A stretch of 64,000 nt of DNA, from positions 3,038,001-3,102,000 of the forward strand of contig JAOVFP010000015.1 in NCBI GenBank assembly GCA_025738555.1. The letters are read 5' to 3'. This document shows positions 33,548 to 45,389 of the stretch, piece by piece. Origin of the DNA: Cyathus striatus (taxonomy: Eukaryota; Basidiomycota; Agaricomycetes; Agaricales; Nidulariaceae). The translations under genes and the position numbers were made by a program. The notes under the pieces are model-generated. The model searched no databases. It was given only the letters and a program-made list of their open reading frames with translations, and was not told the DNA's origin. Numbering within the stretch: position 1 is the first letter of the stretch; each line of letters opens with the position of its first letter.

Positions 33548-36500
33548 TCAAGTGCGCTTCAGCGTTAGTTTAATCTTAGGGGCTCCAGCTGCTGCTGATG
33601 CTCCTCCGTCTTCCTCTGCTGCGGACACCGGAGGGCTAGTAGCAAGTGGAGAAGGCACTGCTACTGGAAAACCAAAGGAATTTCCGGGTGGCCCTCTATT
33701 AAAGCCAAGCGTAGGCACTGCTGTGCTTGTGACAGGAGCGCTCGCAGCAGAGCTTGATGGGGTCAATGGTGCCGTTGCGGTGCCACTATTAAATTCCGCC
33801 CAGCGAGGACACTTTCTGTTTGTTTCTAATGTGTATCTTTAAGCAATCGTAATTGGAATAATAAAATGATACAATACATACTCATATGGCCCATCTGGCC
33901 ACAATGACCACATCGCCGCTGTTCGGAGATTCGTCAGAAAAGCAAATTGTGATATGCATAAAGTACACACCGTAGTGTCTGGTTTCCCTGGCCTATTGAG
34001 CTGCATTGGAGTTCCACCTTCCTTCACGATCTTCGCATTTTTCCTGTGAAGGCGTCTTTCTTGATTCTTCTTCATCCTGGCTATTTCCTCTTCCAAACTG
34101 CACGGAAATAAACAATGGGGTCGACAGCATGATCAGAATCACCACTTACCGTTTTTTCGCTCGTTTATCTTTATCAGCATCGCCAGTAGGAGCCAGACTA
34201 TCGGCCAAGGTAGATTCTTCTTCGATAGCTTGTCGACTACGAACGTAAGCCCGTATAACGGCGGGGTCCCGGATAATTTCAGTCTGCCACTCTCCGTCGA
34301 TCTAAGAACGAAAGGTAAACTTTTACTTGAAGAGCTCAATGATCCAAGGACTCACCAAGCGCTTTATTCGCAAGACTTTCCGGCTTCCTTCAGGCCCTAA
34401 ACTTCCTTCACGATCTCGATCCAAAGAAGATGCTCTACTGAACGACGGGGACATTGGAGCGAGAAAGGCGGGAGATGTCCCTAGCATGGAGTCTCGACGA
34501 GCAAATGGTTGGCTTTGGAGTCTCTTTTCATCTTTCTTCTCATCTTCATCAGTAAGCTGCGGCTCATCCTTGCGACTTAGAGAATCAAACTGAGCTTTCC
34601 AAATACGCTCGATTTCTGAACGATATATTTGTTGTTGTTCCGCCACATTGTACCGATGTGCAGACTTTGGTCGACTCTCGGCTTCGGCTGAAGAATATCA
34701 GTTACCGTTAAGGTAGTATTTCGGGCGCCCTTACCTAATTTCTGCTCATAATCCTCTCCAGCTTTGACAAATATGTCCTTCATCGATATGCGAATGAAAC
34801 TGAACGCTTCTCCGCGTCCCGTCGGATCTCCTTCTCCGTGAAGACGAAGCATAGCTTTGGCTTGTGTTGCAAATAAGAAATTCTTTGTGGTAATCCACGG
34901 AGCAAGCTGTTGTTCAATCGACAATTTCGTCTCATCGCCGTCCGTAACATCGGCATCCCCGCTGTATCCTGAATCTTGCAAGTGACGCTGACCAACTTGC
35001 ATGCTTTCTGTGAGAACCACTTGCTCAGGACCAACCATCTTGAGCATATCAGCATCCGAAGGAATGGTCCACGAAGGCTTCAGTCTCCAAAACCCTTGAT
35101 GGGGGCCACGACGATGATATTCCATGAATTCCTAGGAAATATTTTATTAGAGAGGGTAGAGTAGGAAAGAGAAAATATTACTTTTAATCTCTGTCTCATC
35201 TGAAGCTCGTTCTGGTCCGGGAAATATTTCATCAGTCTTGAAATCTTCAACCGCTCTCCCGGGCTTTTCTTCAGCAATTTGAATGCTATAATTTGCAGTC
35301 GATATTTAATGGTGTTTGTTATCTTCCTGGAATGAGGACCCGGGACTTCTGTGACAGGATATGTCTGTCCTACTACAAACAGATTCTTTATCTCGCGTAG
35401 GAAGTATTTCGTTTCACCCTTAACAGTACTCCTAAATAAGTGTCAAATATAGAGAACAACACGCAGTTTATGACCGAATGCTCACCGAACAACGAGAAAA
35501 TCTGAATTATAGGGTTTATGTCGGAACAAGGGAGCGCGAACAAGATTGTTGTATAGTGCGGGCACCGTCTGACCCGGATAGACATAACCAAACTTCATGA
35601 AAGGGGACTCATCCTGGGGTTCCAAGACGAAAGGCACGCCCAAATCTGACTATTGCACCGGTGTATGAAGACCTATCTCTAGAGCTATGCGGCCGTTACA
35701 TACCTTTGGAACATATTCATCTTTATCATCCTTTTTCCGGTAGTAATTAACTAAAGAGCTGCCCATACCGAAGTTTGAAATAATGGGAGGGTGCTCTTCC
35801 TGTAAGTAAATTAGCAAATAAACGTTCCTTTAGCATTGTTACATACCGAATATTCCCATAGAACAAAATTGCTGGTGTCCCGAAGGGTTAGATCACTAGT
35901 TTTACGCAATCCTTCGCCAACATTTCCACCTTTCCCCAACTTCCTTCCTGATTTATCCTTCTTCTTCTTCGCAGTGCGAACTTTAGAGAACGACAATTGA
36001 ACATTGGCCGGGAATTGCAAAGCGGGGCGATGGAAAGAACGTGCTTCTTGCTTTGATAACCGAGTCTTGTACTAAAACACGAATTAAGAAGAGCCACAGC
36101 TGATAATCTGGAAACTTACGAAAGGTAGCTGCAACTTTTGGGCAGGATATGCGTGCTCTACAACCAGCTGACCAAATGTCTGCCGCACGCGATGCTTCCC
36201 GCCTTCCTTTGTGACTTCATAGAAATGATCGTTAGATAAATTAAATTTATCTTTCTGACCACCATCAGCTCTTAGACGCTTCCTAGGTCGTGCTGTCTCA
36301 GCTATATGATAATAGGAATCAGTACAGTGTCGACTCGAAGATGAGGGATGGAAATTTACCATTTCTTTCCTCGGGTACAATATCGTCCTCATGATTAAGC
36401 TCTAACAGGGTAAAGTCGCGGAATGGCGCATGTGGATTCCATATAATGCTTTGAGTCCAAGTTCCAGACTCCAGTGCTTTATTGACTGGCGTTGTTAAAT

Positions 36501-37363
36501 TGGAGTCGGAAAATACGGGTTTTGGTTGTTCTGATCTCTCTGGTCCATATACAATTTGATCTTCCCAATTCGACAGAAGGATAAGATCAAAAGTGCGGTC
36601 ATGAAGTGACATATCCACTGGAACATCTGACTTGACGCGTTCCTGCCAGTTGATAAGTCTCAGAAGCAACAGAATAAACAGAAACATACTGCAAGAGCTC
36701 TTCGTAAATCACTCTCAACGTTCCCAGCAGACACCTCCTCGACACGTTTGTTCTCGACTTGCTTCTTGCTGTCTCCAACAAGCAAATCTAAATATCCTCT
36801 TGGGACTTCTTTCTTTCTAGGATACACTGTCTCAACTGATATACAATATACATCTCCTTAGCTCGCTCCGAATTAAGTAGTAGAACTGGCTTACTTTGAT
36901 ATGGTCGCTTGGCTAATCTGGATTTACGAATGGTATAACCTTTAAACAATTCGCTGAAATCCAACACTTTGTCCTTTTGGAAAGATGGAAACCGTTCATA
37001 AACACTTTTGGGTCGCTCTACCAAGCGCTTAACAATGCGAGTTCGCTTCTGCTTTTTCTGTAGACCATCTGGTGAGCGAATCTCTTTCTTAACCGATGCA
37101 TGGTCAGATTCTTCTTCTTCCTCCAGCATTTCTTTGTCGATCTCAGCTTCCCAGTCCTCGCCTTGTTCAGGCCCAACGGCATCCTCATCTTCATCGTCCC
37201 ACTTGTCGCTATATATTTGACTCGAACTAAGGGCAGGGATACCAGATATTCCTAGCTGATTCGACAAAGCACTGTTCGAGGGTAATGATAGTCCATCCAA
37301 TAGATGGTTAAGTGAAATGCCTGTGAGAGCAGAAATAGCTTCGTTTTCATCCAGTGAAGACAT
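33548..37363 (-). CDS. TAF1: Transcription initiation factor TFIID subunit TAF1
   Basis: Long multi-exon gene, largest in the window. From MSSLDENEAISALTGISLNH the N-terminus has acidic patches (DKWDDEDEDAVGPEQGEDWE), then VYERFPSFQKDKVLDFSELF, a conserved TAF1 block. The central DUF3591 domain includes WNPHAPFRDFTLLELNHEDD, ETARPRKRLRAD, HRRGPHQGFWRLKPSWTIPS and MQVGQRHLQDSGYSG. A CCHC zinc knuckle near the end reads GHMRTN-like with RKCPRWAEFN. The tail is A/S/P rich and ends PKIKLTLKRT. As in other fungi there is no bromodomain pair. TAF1 scaffolds TFIID at core promoters. I read most joins from conserved blocks; not every intron boundary was fixed. It converges on pacC, 138 bp away. Confidence 0.9.
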
Positions 37364-37587
37364 TTGATGATTTTCCGGTGTGAAATGCTCGGTGGATTAG
37401 AACAGGTACATAGAGCAGCAGATAAAGTAGTTGTAATACAGGTAGTAGTACAGACTTAAGTATTTTACATTAACTAATAACATGGCTCGTCATTGACTTG
37501 TGTGTTTCCAAGGCTATAACCAAATAACTCCTATTACTTCAATTGGTAATTCCAGCTGTTAACTCGTTTCTAGCGGCTGTCGTGACA

Positions 37588-38875
37588 ATGGAACAAAATA
37601 TTGAGCACAGAATCGAGGTAATCTACCTTTTTATCTCAATAGAATGTAGATGCATCTATTATTTTTTAGGAGTTCAAAAAAAATGCTTCCAAAGCCGGTG
37701 AGGATATTGTATTTCGTACATTTCCCGGCAAGGTAACGTCGACATCGTTACTTTACGCGTCTACCCCGCTTACTCGAGTACAACCAGATATTGCACGTAT
37801 TCAAATTCATATGCCAGATTTTCTCCTACTTACTTTAGAATCTAGAGAGCTTGGCGAAGTAATTCGATCCGCGAAGCTACCGGATTCCCCTTTCAATATT
37901 GCGCATGCGCAAACGTCCACAGATGTCACTGTTTACCCGCCTCCTTCTATGCCTGTGTCTGTTGATGACGCGCCAACTAAGAAACGAAAGGCACTGAGTG
38001 GAGAAGCCGACATCAGCGCTCGTACGAATGACGTCCACTCCGTCCGTTTTACAAATGCAGTACTTGCTAATCATCATATTTCGAACAATATACACAATAT
38101 CATTAAAAAGGAATCGGAACAGCTTATTGAATCAGTGGTCCGTGTATTTATATTTTCTTGCCGAGGAGTTGGCTTAGTATCTTAGCTAATAGGATGAAGT
38201 CAAGCTGTGGGTTACACTTACAATGCCCAAGTACATTTCCTCTTGTGCTTCCTCCATATTCGTAGTCTAACCTTCCCTCTAGAATAGAAGAGTAAGTTGG
38301 CAACTACCTGTGTCATCTCATTCGCTAACGATATCACATAAGTGGTGACAACTTCGGTTAGTAATCTTTGCATGCTTTCAGTATAATTCTCACTCGTGTG
38401 TAGGAGTACAGATTCAAGAAGGTTGTAGTCTTTATATGTATATCTCATAAGCGCATGTTGTTAATCCTTTTACTAGAGGTTCTTGGGGAATTGCATCGTG
38501 CACAGGAAAGTGCCTACAATTTACGCGATGCTGCACGCCAGAACCATTTAGCAAGGGCAAAATTGTGCTCAAAGTTGTTGAAGTACCCCCACGTAGAGGA
38601 CTATACGGTACGAATAAAATTTAATGGATGAGCTCGAAATATGTACTAACATCGATAACGTACAGCTTGCTTTGCGAGAGCACGATGAAAAACAACTTTA
38701 TCTTGCTCGTCAACACCTCAGTGATATCAGGAATATGTATGCTGTGCTGACCGACTTGATCCATAAAAATATTTCCAAGGTAAGATATCATTCGTCCCTC
38801 GTACGGAAAAGCTCCCTTAAGTAATATATCCAGATTCGGGCTCCAAAAGCGAACAACAGTGTTGGACTATATTAA
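37588..38875 (+). CDS. Proteasome activator PA28 (REG-gamma-like)
   Basis: Assembled from nine exons; introns 37618-37669, 38138-38192, 38231-38282, 38292-38342, 38357-38403, 38422-38476, 38608-38665 and 38780-38833. Exons 3-5 are 9, 14 and 18 nt. The protein shows MEQNIEHRIEEFKKNASKAG, LPDSPFN, a K/R patch (TKKRKAL), VKLWVTLTMPKIEDGDNFGV (activation loop), QIQEEVLGELHRAQESAY, AKLCSKLLKYPHVEDYTLAL and the C-terminal tail ending SVGLY. These are PA28 hallmarks: a heptameric ring that caps the 20S proteasome without ATP. The C-terminus of human REG-gamma ends similarly (LY). Its stop is 46 bp from the RRB1 stop, convergent. Confidence 0.88.
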
Positions 38876-38921
38876 CATATTGTTGCATCATACTTTGTAG
38901 TTGCAGAAACTTCATACGCTT

Positions 38922-40624
38922 TTATACAGATATTGTTTTGAAGATATTGAACCCGTCTGCAGCAGTACTGATGACCGTTCCAGGAATTTGTGGATGCCAA
39001 TGTACTTCCTTTACATCTTTTTGTCCTTGATGAACAAACAATAGTTGGGGAGGTACACCGTGACCATCTGGTGTATCGTCCATCCCTGTCTCCTCTTCAT
39101 CTGCTTCAACAGCAAGATCCCACAAAGTTACTTGGTCATCAGCCCCAGATGCAGCAAATATAGAGTCTTCAGTAGGATGCCATTCAATTGAAGTTATTGG
39201 TGCTTTGTGCCACGTAAATGATACCACAGGGGATGGATCTGCATCCACAGACCTGTGGGAGGTTTAGTTATATAGCCATACAAGGTGGAAAGTTACTGAG
39301 CATACCCTCTCTTCTTGATGTTCCGTAAGTCCCACACCTTTATCCCTCCTTCATCCCCACCACTAAGAAGTAAGTATGTTGATGCTTTATTCCAACTAAT
39401 CACATTGACATCGCTTTCGTGTGCTGTGATGATACCTGCTACGCTCCTCCTGCCATTTGACCGAACATCCCACACTTGTATGCTCTGATCTGCTGAACAG
39501 GAGGCAAATACTGTGGCTTCAGAAGGACTCCATTGAATGTCTTCGACGCTTGATGTATGAGTGACAAATGGTTGTGATAATGCGTTGAACCCCGAGGGTG
39601 TGGATGTTGTTAAATAGATTTTAGAGTAGACATCACCTGTAAGCAAACGAAGGGAACTAGTTCCGGAAGCAGCCCAATCCATCGCAAATCCTTCTGCTCG
39701 GCCGTGTGAATGTACAGTGAAAACTGGAGTGTGAGCACGAGATTTATCAAGTTCGTATCCAGGAACGTCCAGCGATTCGATAAGAGGTCGCACATCCCAT
39801 ATGTGTACCTTACCAGTCTCAGCCCAAGTAGCAACATGATAAGGCTGGGAGACTGGAGGTAGCGGAGAAGACGAGGGAAGAGGTTGAGCGCGAATACGGT
39901 TGACACCTCCAAGATGCGGGATAGATTTATGTTCAATAACGGCGTCTTCGTCAAGGTCGTCGTCATTATCGTCGTCTTCATTTTCTGAATCACTGTTATC
40001 TGGACCCGCACGTCACAAGTTGGACAGGGTCAGCCTGATATATGAAAGACCCACCTCCATCCTTTTGTGTGCGATGTAACGAACTTAACTTGTAGACGGC
40101 TACTTCGTTGTTTTTGGCGACATCAGCTTGAGTGCCAGCAACAATGTACGCAGTAGCTGGGTATCTTTGGCGCTCTTCCCCGAAATTATCTCTCAACACA
40201 TCGAAAGATAGACACGGCCAATTTACGTTCATGGAATGACGCATGGTATATACGGAATCATCAGGTTCTAAAGTTTCCCCTTCTCCCAAAACATGAGTGC
40301 CTGGGATGAAGACATTAGTTGGAGGCGGCTGCTCATCGGACTCTTCAATGGCAGGAAGCACTTCATCGACGTCCATGCCTTCATCAAGTTAAGAGTTAGG
40401 ATAGGGCTGGCAGCGATGAGATCAGTTTACATACCATTTTCTTGATTATCATCTGCATCTACGACTTCTTCGTCGCTTTCGATCTCGTCCTCCCATGCAT
40501 CTTCGAACTCCCCCATCTCGTTAGGCACATTTTCGCGCCTCGAACCGGAAGGAAGAACTTTTGCAAAGGCTTGTCCATCCTGATTTTCTGATGCTATAAC
40601 CTCTGTGGCGGCGCGCTTTGACAT
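38922..40624 (-). CDS. RRB1: Ribosome assembly WD-repeat protein RRB1 (GRWD1)
   Basis: Starts [20 protein letters not shown], then acidic [20 protein letters not shown] and the GRWD block [20 protein letters not shown] with [16 protein letters not shown] repeats follow: [77 protein letters not shown] and [16 protein letters not shown]; it ends [23 protein letters not shown]1/GRWD1 chaperones ribosomal protein L3 into pre-60S particles. The second start candidate at 40675 is not an ATG. Introns fall after NQENG, QKDGG, NIKKRG and elsewhere. Upstream is the divergent MGST3 gene. Confidence 0.93.
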
Positions 40625-41184
40625 GAATGGAAATGAAGATGGAGATGTAGTATTGATGTAGTGTAAGTACGCCAAAAATTTAGGTCAAGTGATTGAATAC
40701 TCGATCAATCACAGTCTATATATAGTAGTCTGATAATCATTGCGATACTTTACTACTTTAGTTTCAGCAGTGCAAGAACAGGCAAGAACGTGAATAGATT
40801 AGTTCAGATTTTGTTACGTTGGCCACTTTGGATGAAGTGAATGTACTTTTTGTGATGAAAAGTGGCACTAAGATCTAAGAATACGCACTCGTAATGCCAA
40901 ATTAATGCACCCTTGTACTTGCTTGTACCGGTAAGCTCAAGCCAGCCGCCAGCGACAGTCTAACAACCTGGAACCGCGCATTCGCCCCAACTTTCATTCA
41001 ACATTTGAAATGCTTTCTTGCCTTTTCTCGCCTGTGCATAATGCCTATATCTGCCAACTGTCACCAGTGGGCGGCATCTAAGCCTCTTATTGCCAAGCTT
41101 TCCGATAGCAGAAAAGATAAAGCCCCGGGCGATTGCTCTTCACTTGCTCTCACTCCGACTTGAACTCGCCCTTCACTCTATATC
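40625..41184. other. Divergent promoter region, RRB1 and MGST3
   Basis: No gene seen. Pyrimidine-rich stretches occur near 41130-41180. Nothing specific supported. Confidence 0.4.
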
Positions 41185-42022
41185 ATGCCCACATTAATTC
41201 TTCCAGAGGGGTGATTTTAATCTTCTCTCTCTTTTTAACGAGACTGATTGTGGTTTTACACTCCCAGCTACTCGTACGTATGCGCAGCCCTCCTGTCCAC
41301 TGTGTTCGTACTCTTTGGTCAAGGCACAGTGGTTAGCCGGTATCGAAAGCGTTCTGGGATAGAATATCCTCAAAGTATGTACCCAAGTGTATCCAAACAC
41401 ATTCAGTTCTGATAAATTTCATGTACTTAACATCAATAGTGTATGCCGAGAGATCACAAGCGAACACATCGAAGGATGCTCATATTTTCAACTGTGCTCA
41501 ACGTAAGCGTCATTTCGAAATATCTTTCTGATAATGTAAGTAGTAACTGACCTGCCATTTAATAGGCGCTCACCAGAACACTCTGGAAAATATACCTCTT
41601 ATTTACCTAACGTGAGCTTGTGTCGTTGCCTCTCCAAGGGAGTTGACATATTCATTGCTTTAGCACCATCATTACGGGGTTTGAATTTCCCATTTTTGCT
41701 GCTTTAACATGTGCCTCCTGGTGTATCGCGCGTATCTCGTACACTCGTGGCTACATTACTGGTGACCCTTCGAAGGTGAGTATCGTGTCGACAGTCTCCT
41801 CTTCCGATGATAGTGATTAATACATTCCTCTATAAAGCGTGCAACTACACTCTACAAACTAAGCTTTATTCCCCTTCTTGGTATGCATTGGTTTACTTGG
41901 ATATATGATATATGCGACTGACTACACTGAATTATGACTACGTAGGATCACTCTTAGTATCTGTATACATCACAGGGAAATGTATGATCTCCGAGTTTGG
42001 GCTTACAAACGGCACATTCTAG
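41185..42022 (+). CDS. Microsomal glutathione S-transferase 3 (MAPEG family)
   Basis: Seven exons, each short, joined by introns 41211-41267, 41375-41439, 41503-41565, 41612-41663, 41776-41837 and 41881-41945, all GT-AG and all keeping frame. The start MPTLILPEGYSYVCAALLST is followed by EYPQMYAERSQ, AHIFNCAQRAHQNTLENIPL (the MAPEG signature with FNCxQRAHxN), IITGFEFPIFAALTCASWCI and RGYITGDPSKRATTLYKL. It has four hydrophobic helices and ends EFGLTNGTF. MAPEG proteins of this type reduce lipid hydroperoxides with glutathione in ER membranes. No long ORF reveals it; the model rests on the exact fit of six introns and the conserved motifs. Confidence 0.9.
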
Positions 42023-42274
42023 ATTGGTGTCTTGGATATATCATGTCAGCATTACTAGCATAGTATATGTTTTTTAGTCTATGACAATAATGCTAAGAGT
42101 TTGCGTTAAGTTTCTGAGTTGTTTTGCGCTGAGCGCAGACTCAGCAGGCGTGCCGTGCGTCATTTTTCCTAAATAGGTAAGTATAACATTGACCACTCGA
42201 CATAATAAGTATCGGTACCAAGTACTTGTTCATCTCACACCACATACCACCATAACTAGCTCGCCTACATTTCA

Positions 42275-43796
42275 ATGCCCAAAGCAACGAATCGCCCAGC
42301 TCTACCCACTTCCTCATCTGATTTCGCGCTGCCGCCGTCTTCCTCTAGTCCTGTGGCATCTTCCTCGACGTTAACTCTGGATGATCCTACATTCTTGCTG
42401 CAGCGATTTCGACGCCCTAGTCTCTTGCAAAAGGCCGGATATCTCTCGGAGAGTCGCTTGCATAGTCCATTGGCCTCCTCTTTCACATTACACGCTCGAC
42501 GGCGAAGCCAAAATGCACATATTGACGAATCCTCCGAGAGCGATAAGGAGAGAATGCTCACCGACTCGCCTAGCAGCTCAGAGGCTCATACACCTGTTAC
42601 AAAACTGGTGGAGCAAGCAGATGAAGAAACTAGACTAAAAAATGGTGCGCCGAAAACACCTAGGACCCCCCCTCGCCGCAAATCATCCACTAGCATGGAT
42701 ACCCAGGATAATTCATCCGTGTTTTCAAGAAGGATCCCGTTCACAGTAAGGATATCTTTATAAAACATTATAATTACGTTTACGGACAATAATTCGTTTG
42801 TAGCTCAAGCAGCCACGTATTTTGAATCTTCTCGCCGAAGAAACTCGTCCAGAAGAGGCCGAAGTTAAGTCAGAAGCTGCTTTCCAACGTTTGGTTACTT
42901 CGTGTTCGGAATTACCCCACACTCCACGAACTCTAACGGACCGTGGTCGCTACCCCGAGGAAGCTGGTCATGATGAAGAACTACAACGCGAAGAAACACC
43001 GAGCGATGACGAAGAACATATCGAGGGGGGACCTTTTGCATTCTCACCATCCTTATCGACTAGCGAGCCAATAAACATTCTTAAAACCCGCACGCTAACT
43101 CCTGCAGGAAGTACTTCAGGAAGTTTTAACGGAGACGATCCGATGAGTGCTGTCATGTCCGAGATGTCTTCCAGCCTCGGAGCGTCCGCCATGGATATTG
43201 ACATGGTAAGTGCGCTTCCCATACCCTGAACTTTTATTGTATGACCGTTCACTGTAGCCTACTGGCTCACCTGCCATGTCCACTATGGTATCCACACCAA
43301 TGAACCAATGGAGATACACACCACCCCCGACTTCAACAAGTGCCGTCAGGTCGAACAAGCGCAAATGTACGCATCCATGTGATTTTTAATTACGATGCTA
43401 ATTCTGTGATTTTCAGTGGACGATAGATTCGACCCGTATCCGACAGCCTCGAAACGACGTGCCGTATCTCCTTCCTTAATGTATCTACGAGATGCACACA
43501 CGAATATTGGCTCGCCTGCTAATCGAAGCACTTCATCGAGAATACCCATAGCAATACCTATCAATATTCCGAACTCCACTACAAGTTCTGCAACCTCATC
43601 TCCAACTATCTCAAGCTCATATCCAACTTCATTTTCACGACCGGTTAGCATAACCTCGAGCCCAACCCTTCGTGCTACTATGGGTCTAGCGAGTCCTATT
43701 CTCAGGCCCATACCTCGTACCGGTCGGCGGGTAGATGAGGATGAGAGGGAAGTTGAAGGTGCCGGAGATGCTGTAGGGTGCTTGACATTGACTTGA
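42275..43796 (+). CDS. Serine/proline-rich hypothetical protein
   Basis: Open frame starting MPKATNRPALPTSSSDFALP with exons joined around 42745-42805, 43204-43260 and 43365-43418. The sequence is low-complexity with phospho-type S/T-P sites and basic patches (KTPRTPPRRKS, NKRKLDD, TASKRRAVSPSLMYLR). The block DDPTFLLQRFRRPSLLQKAG near residue 40 looks like a conserved linear motif. No enzyme or DNA-binding domain is visible; KR-rich clusters suggest the nucleus. Proteins with this order of motifs appear conserved among Agaricomycetes in my memory, but I cannot name one with certainty. Confidence 0.6.
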
Positions 43797-43958
43797 AATC
43801 AACTCGATTGCATCTCGTCCGCTGTGTCGTCTTCATTCGTCTCACTTTGGTCTCACTGCTTCGTTTTATTTTACTTTTGTCACCATAATTAACAATGTTC
43901 ACAAGTGTAATTATATATCATTAGATAAATAAATCTGCATTTATTCAAACTTCAACTT

Positions 43959-43988
43959 GATTCCAACAGATTCCAACAGATTCCAACT
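43959..43988. repeat. Tandem repeat of a 10-bp unit, three copies
   Basis: GATTCCAACA at 43959, 43969 and, with one change at the end, 43979. Seen directly. Confidence 0.9.
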
Positions 43989-44007
43989 AACCAAAGTTCA
44001 AATTTGC

Positions 44008-44060
44008 AAACTTGAACTTGTAAGTTGCTTGTAACTTTAACTTTAAGTTGACTGAAAAGT
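44008..44060 (+). repeat. AAGTT/TTGTAAC block, copy A
   Basis: Reads CTTGTAACTTTAACTTTAAG then TTGACTGAAAAGTTG. It resembles the reverse complement of the block at 46888-46940. In gene orientation both lie upstream of a start codon (NOP6-like and SED5), so this may be a shared promoter element or an old repeat. Confidence 0.5.
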
Positions 44061-44180
44061 TGTCACATGACTGTCATTTGGGAAAGTCTCATTGTCAACG
44101 TTCGCTTCGCGCGTGTTCCAAAAACCCTTGACATCCCTTTACACAGTCACATCCCTTTCGTATTTATACTCGAGTTACAC

Positions 44181-45287
44181 ATGGAAGCTACCAAGAAGCT
44201 CACAAAGCGGCAGAAGAAGGCTCTCGCCTTTAGAGAGCGCAAGAGTAACCCAAAGAAGGAAGGGAATGACATCTTGGACATGGAGGATAGTGAGTTGCTT
44301 ACCATGGAAGGCGAAGATGTGGATCTTTCGGAAGGTAGTGGGCACGAAGTTGAGCGAGTGGTCAAGGTGGCAAAGGTCTCGTCGACAAAAATTCGCAGCG
44401 ACAATAAGAGCAAGCAGAAGCAAAAGCTTGAAGCAGCTGAAGAGGACGATGAAAGCAGTTCACCGCGGGGGGCGAAGAGGAAACGTGGGGAGACGGATGA
44501 TAATAAAGATTCCCAGAAATTGAAACGCTCGAAGACAGAGGACGACTTGAAGTCGCAAAATCAGAAGTTCATTCTATTTGTCGGTGCGTAGCTAACTAAT
44601 CATGAACGAATCATGAGCATCCTGATACATTTACAGGAAATTTAAAATATACCACTTCAAAGGATATTGTACAGAAGCATTTCTCGTTATGCGGTGTGTT
44701 AGGCGAAGATATCCTATATGTCTTATCACTTAGCCATCTCTCGTAGAACCTCCGCCTTTAATAAGGCTTCTTACACCGAAGGCTGTATCCCCCAATGCAA
44801 AAACCACGAAGTCAAAAGGATGTGCTTTCCTCGAGTTTCAGAACAAAGCTAGTTTACAACAAGCACTAAAACTTCACCAATCGAACCTTGATGGACGGAT
44901 GATCAATGTCGAATTAACAGCAGGAGGCGGCGGCAAAAGCGAAACCCGGATGAAAAAATTAAAGGAACGTAACAAGGAGTTGTCCACACAAAGGGTAAGA
45001 ACGTTGAATTATTTGTTCTCTCTCGCTGCTGAAGAATTTCAATATAGCAAAAGAAGGTAGATAAGATGCAGGGGAAAGATGCCCCATTCCCTCAAAGGCC
45101 ACAGCGATACTCGGCAACATCAGGGCTCGATAATGTTCCGGTGACGAAACATACGTGGACAGTAGGAGATGTGGATGACGGTTTAACACACAGAGGTGGT
45201 CAACGGCATCAGGCTGATGGAAAGAAAACACGTCGACCAAAGGCAAAGGACTGGGCTACTGGAGTCAATGCTATACCAGTAGGCTAA
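44181..45287 (+). CDS. Nucleolar RRM protein, NOP6-like
   Basis: Starts MEATKKLTKRQKKALAFRER, with a K/E-rich, nucleolar-type N-terminus (RGAKRKRGETDD). One RRM follows: FILFVGNLKYTTSKDIVQKH (RNP2), then after splicing LLTPKAVSPNAKTTKSKGCA and FLEFQNKASLQQALKLH, with VELTAGGGGKSETR; the tail is basic, ending TRRPKAKDWATGVNAIP. Yeast Nop6 has this layout and helps early 40S assembly. Introns join VG to NLKY at about 44582-44634 and C to EPPPLI at about 44694-44746. I prefer ATG 44181 over an in-frame ATG at 44067 because the family starts with the K-rich segment. Confidence 0.85.
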
Positions 45288-45389
45288 CAGAAGCACTAGG
45301 GTTGTATGTATGATAACAGTTCCATATTGCAATAAGTCCATAATTAAGGTCTATAAATAATATCCAGGCCAAGGAGGGTAATTTGGAGG

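Larger units (their letters stand above)
43797..44180. other. Intergenic with repeats, upstream of NOP6-like gene
   Basis: Holds a tandem repeat (43959-43988) and an AAGTT/CTTGTAAC-rich block (about 44008-44060) similar to one upstream of SED5. An open frame runs through 44067-44180 into the NOP6-like CDS, but its hydrophobic leader lacks support. Confidence 0.5.

Noticed and set aside
41133..41336. 67-codon plus-strand frame
   Set aside because: It reads through the first intron of the MGST3 gene in another frame.
42265..42561. Minus-strand frame opposite the 42.3-kb hypothetical gene
   Set aside because: Antisense shadow of serine-rich coding sequence.
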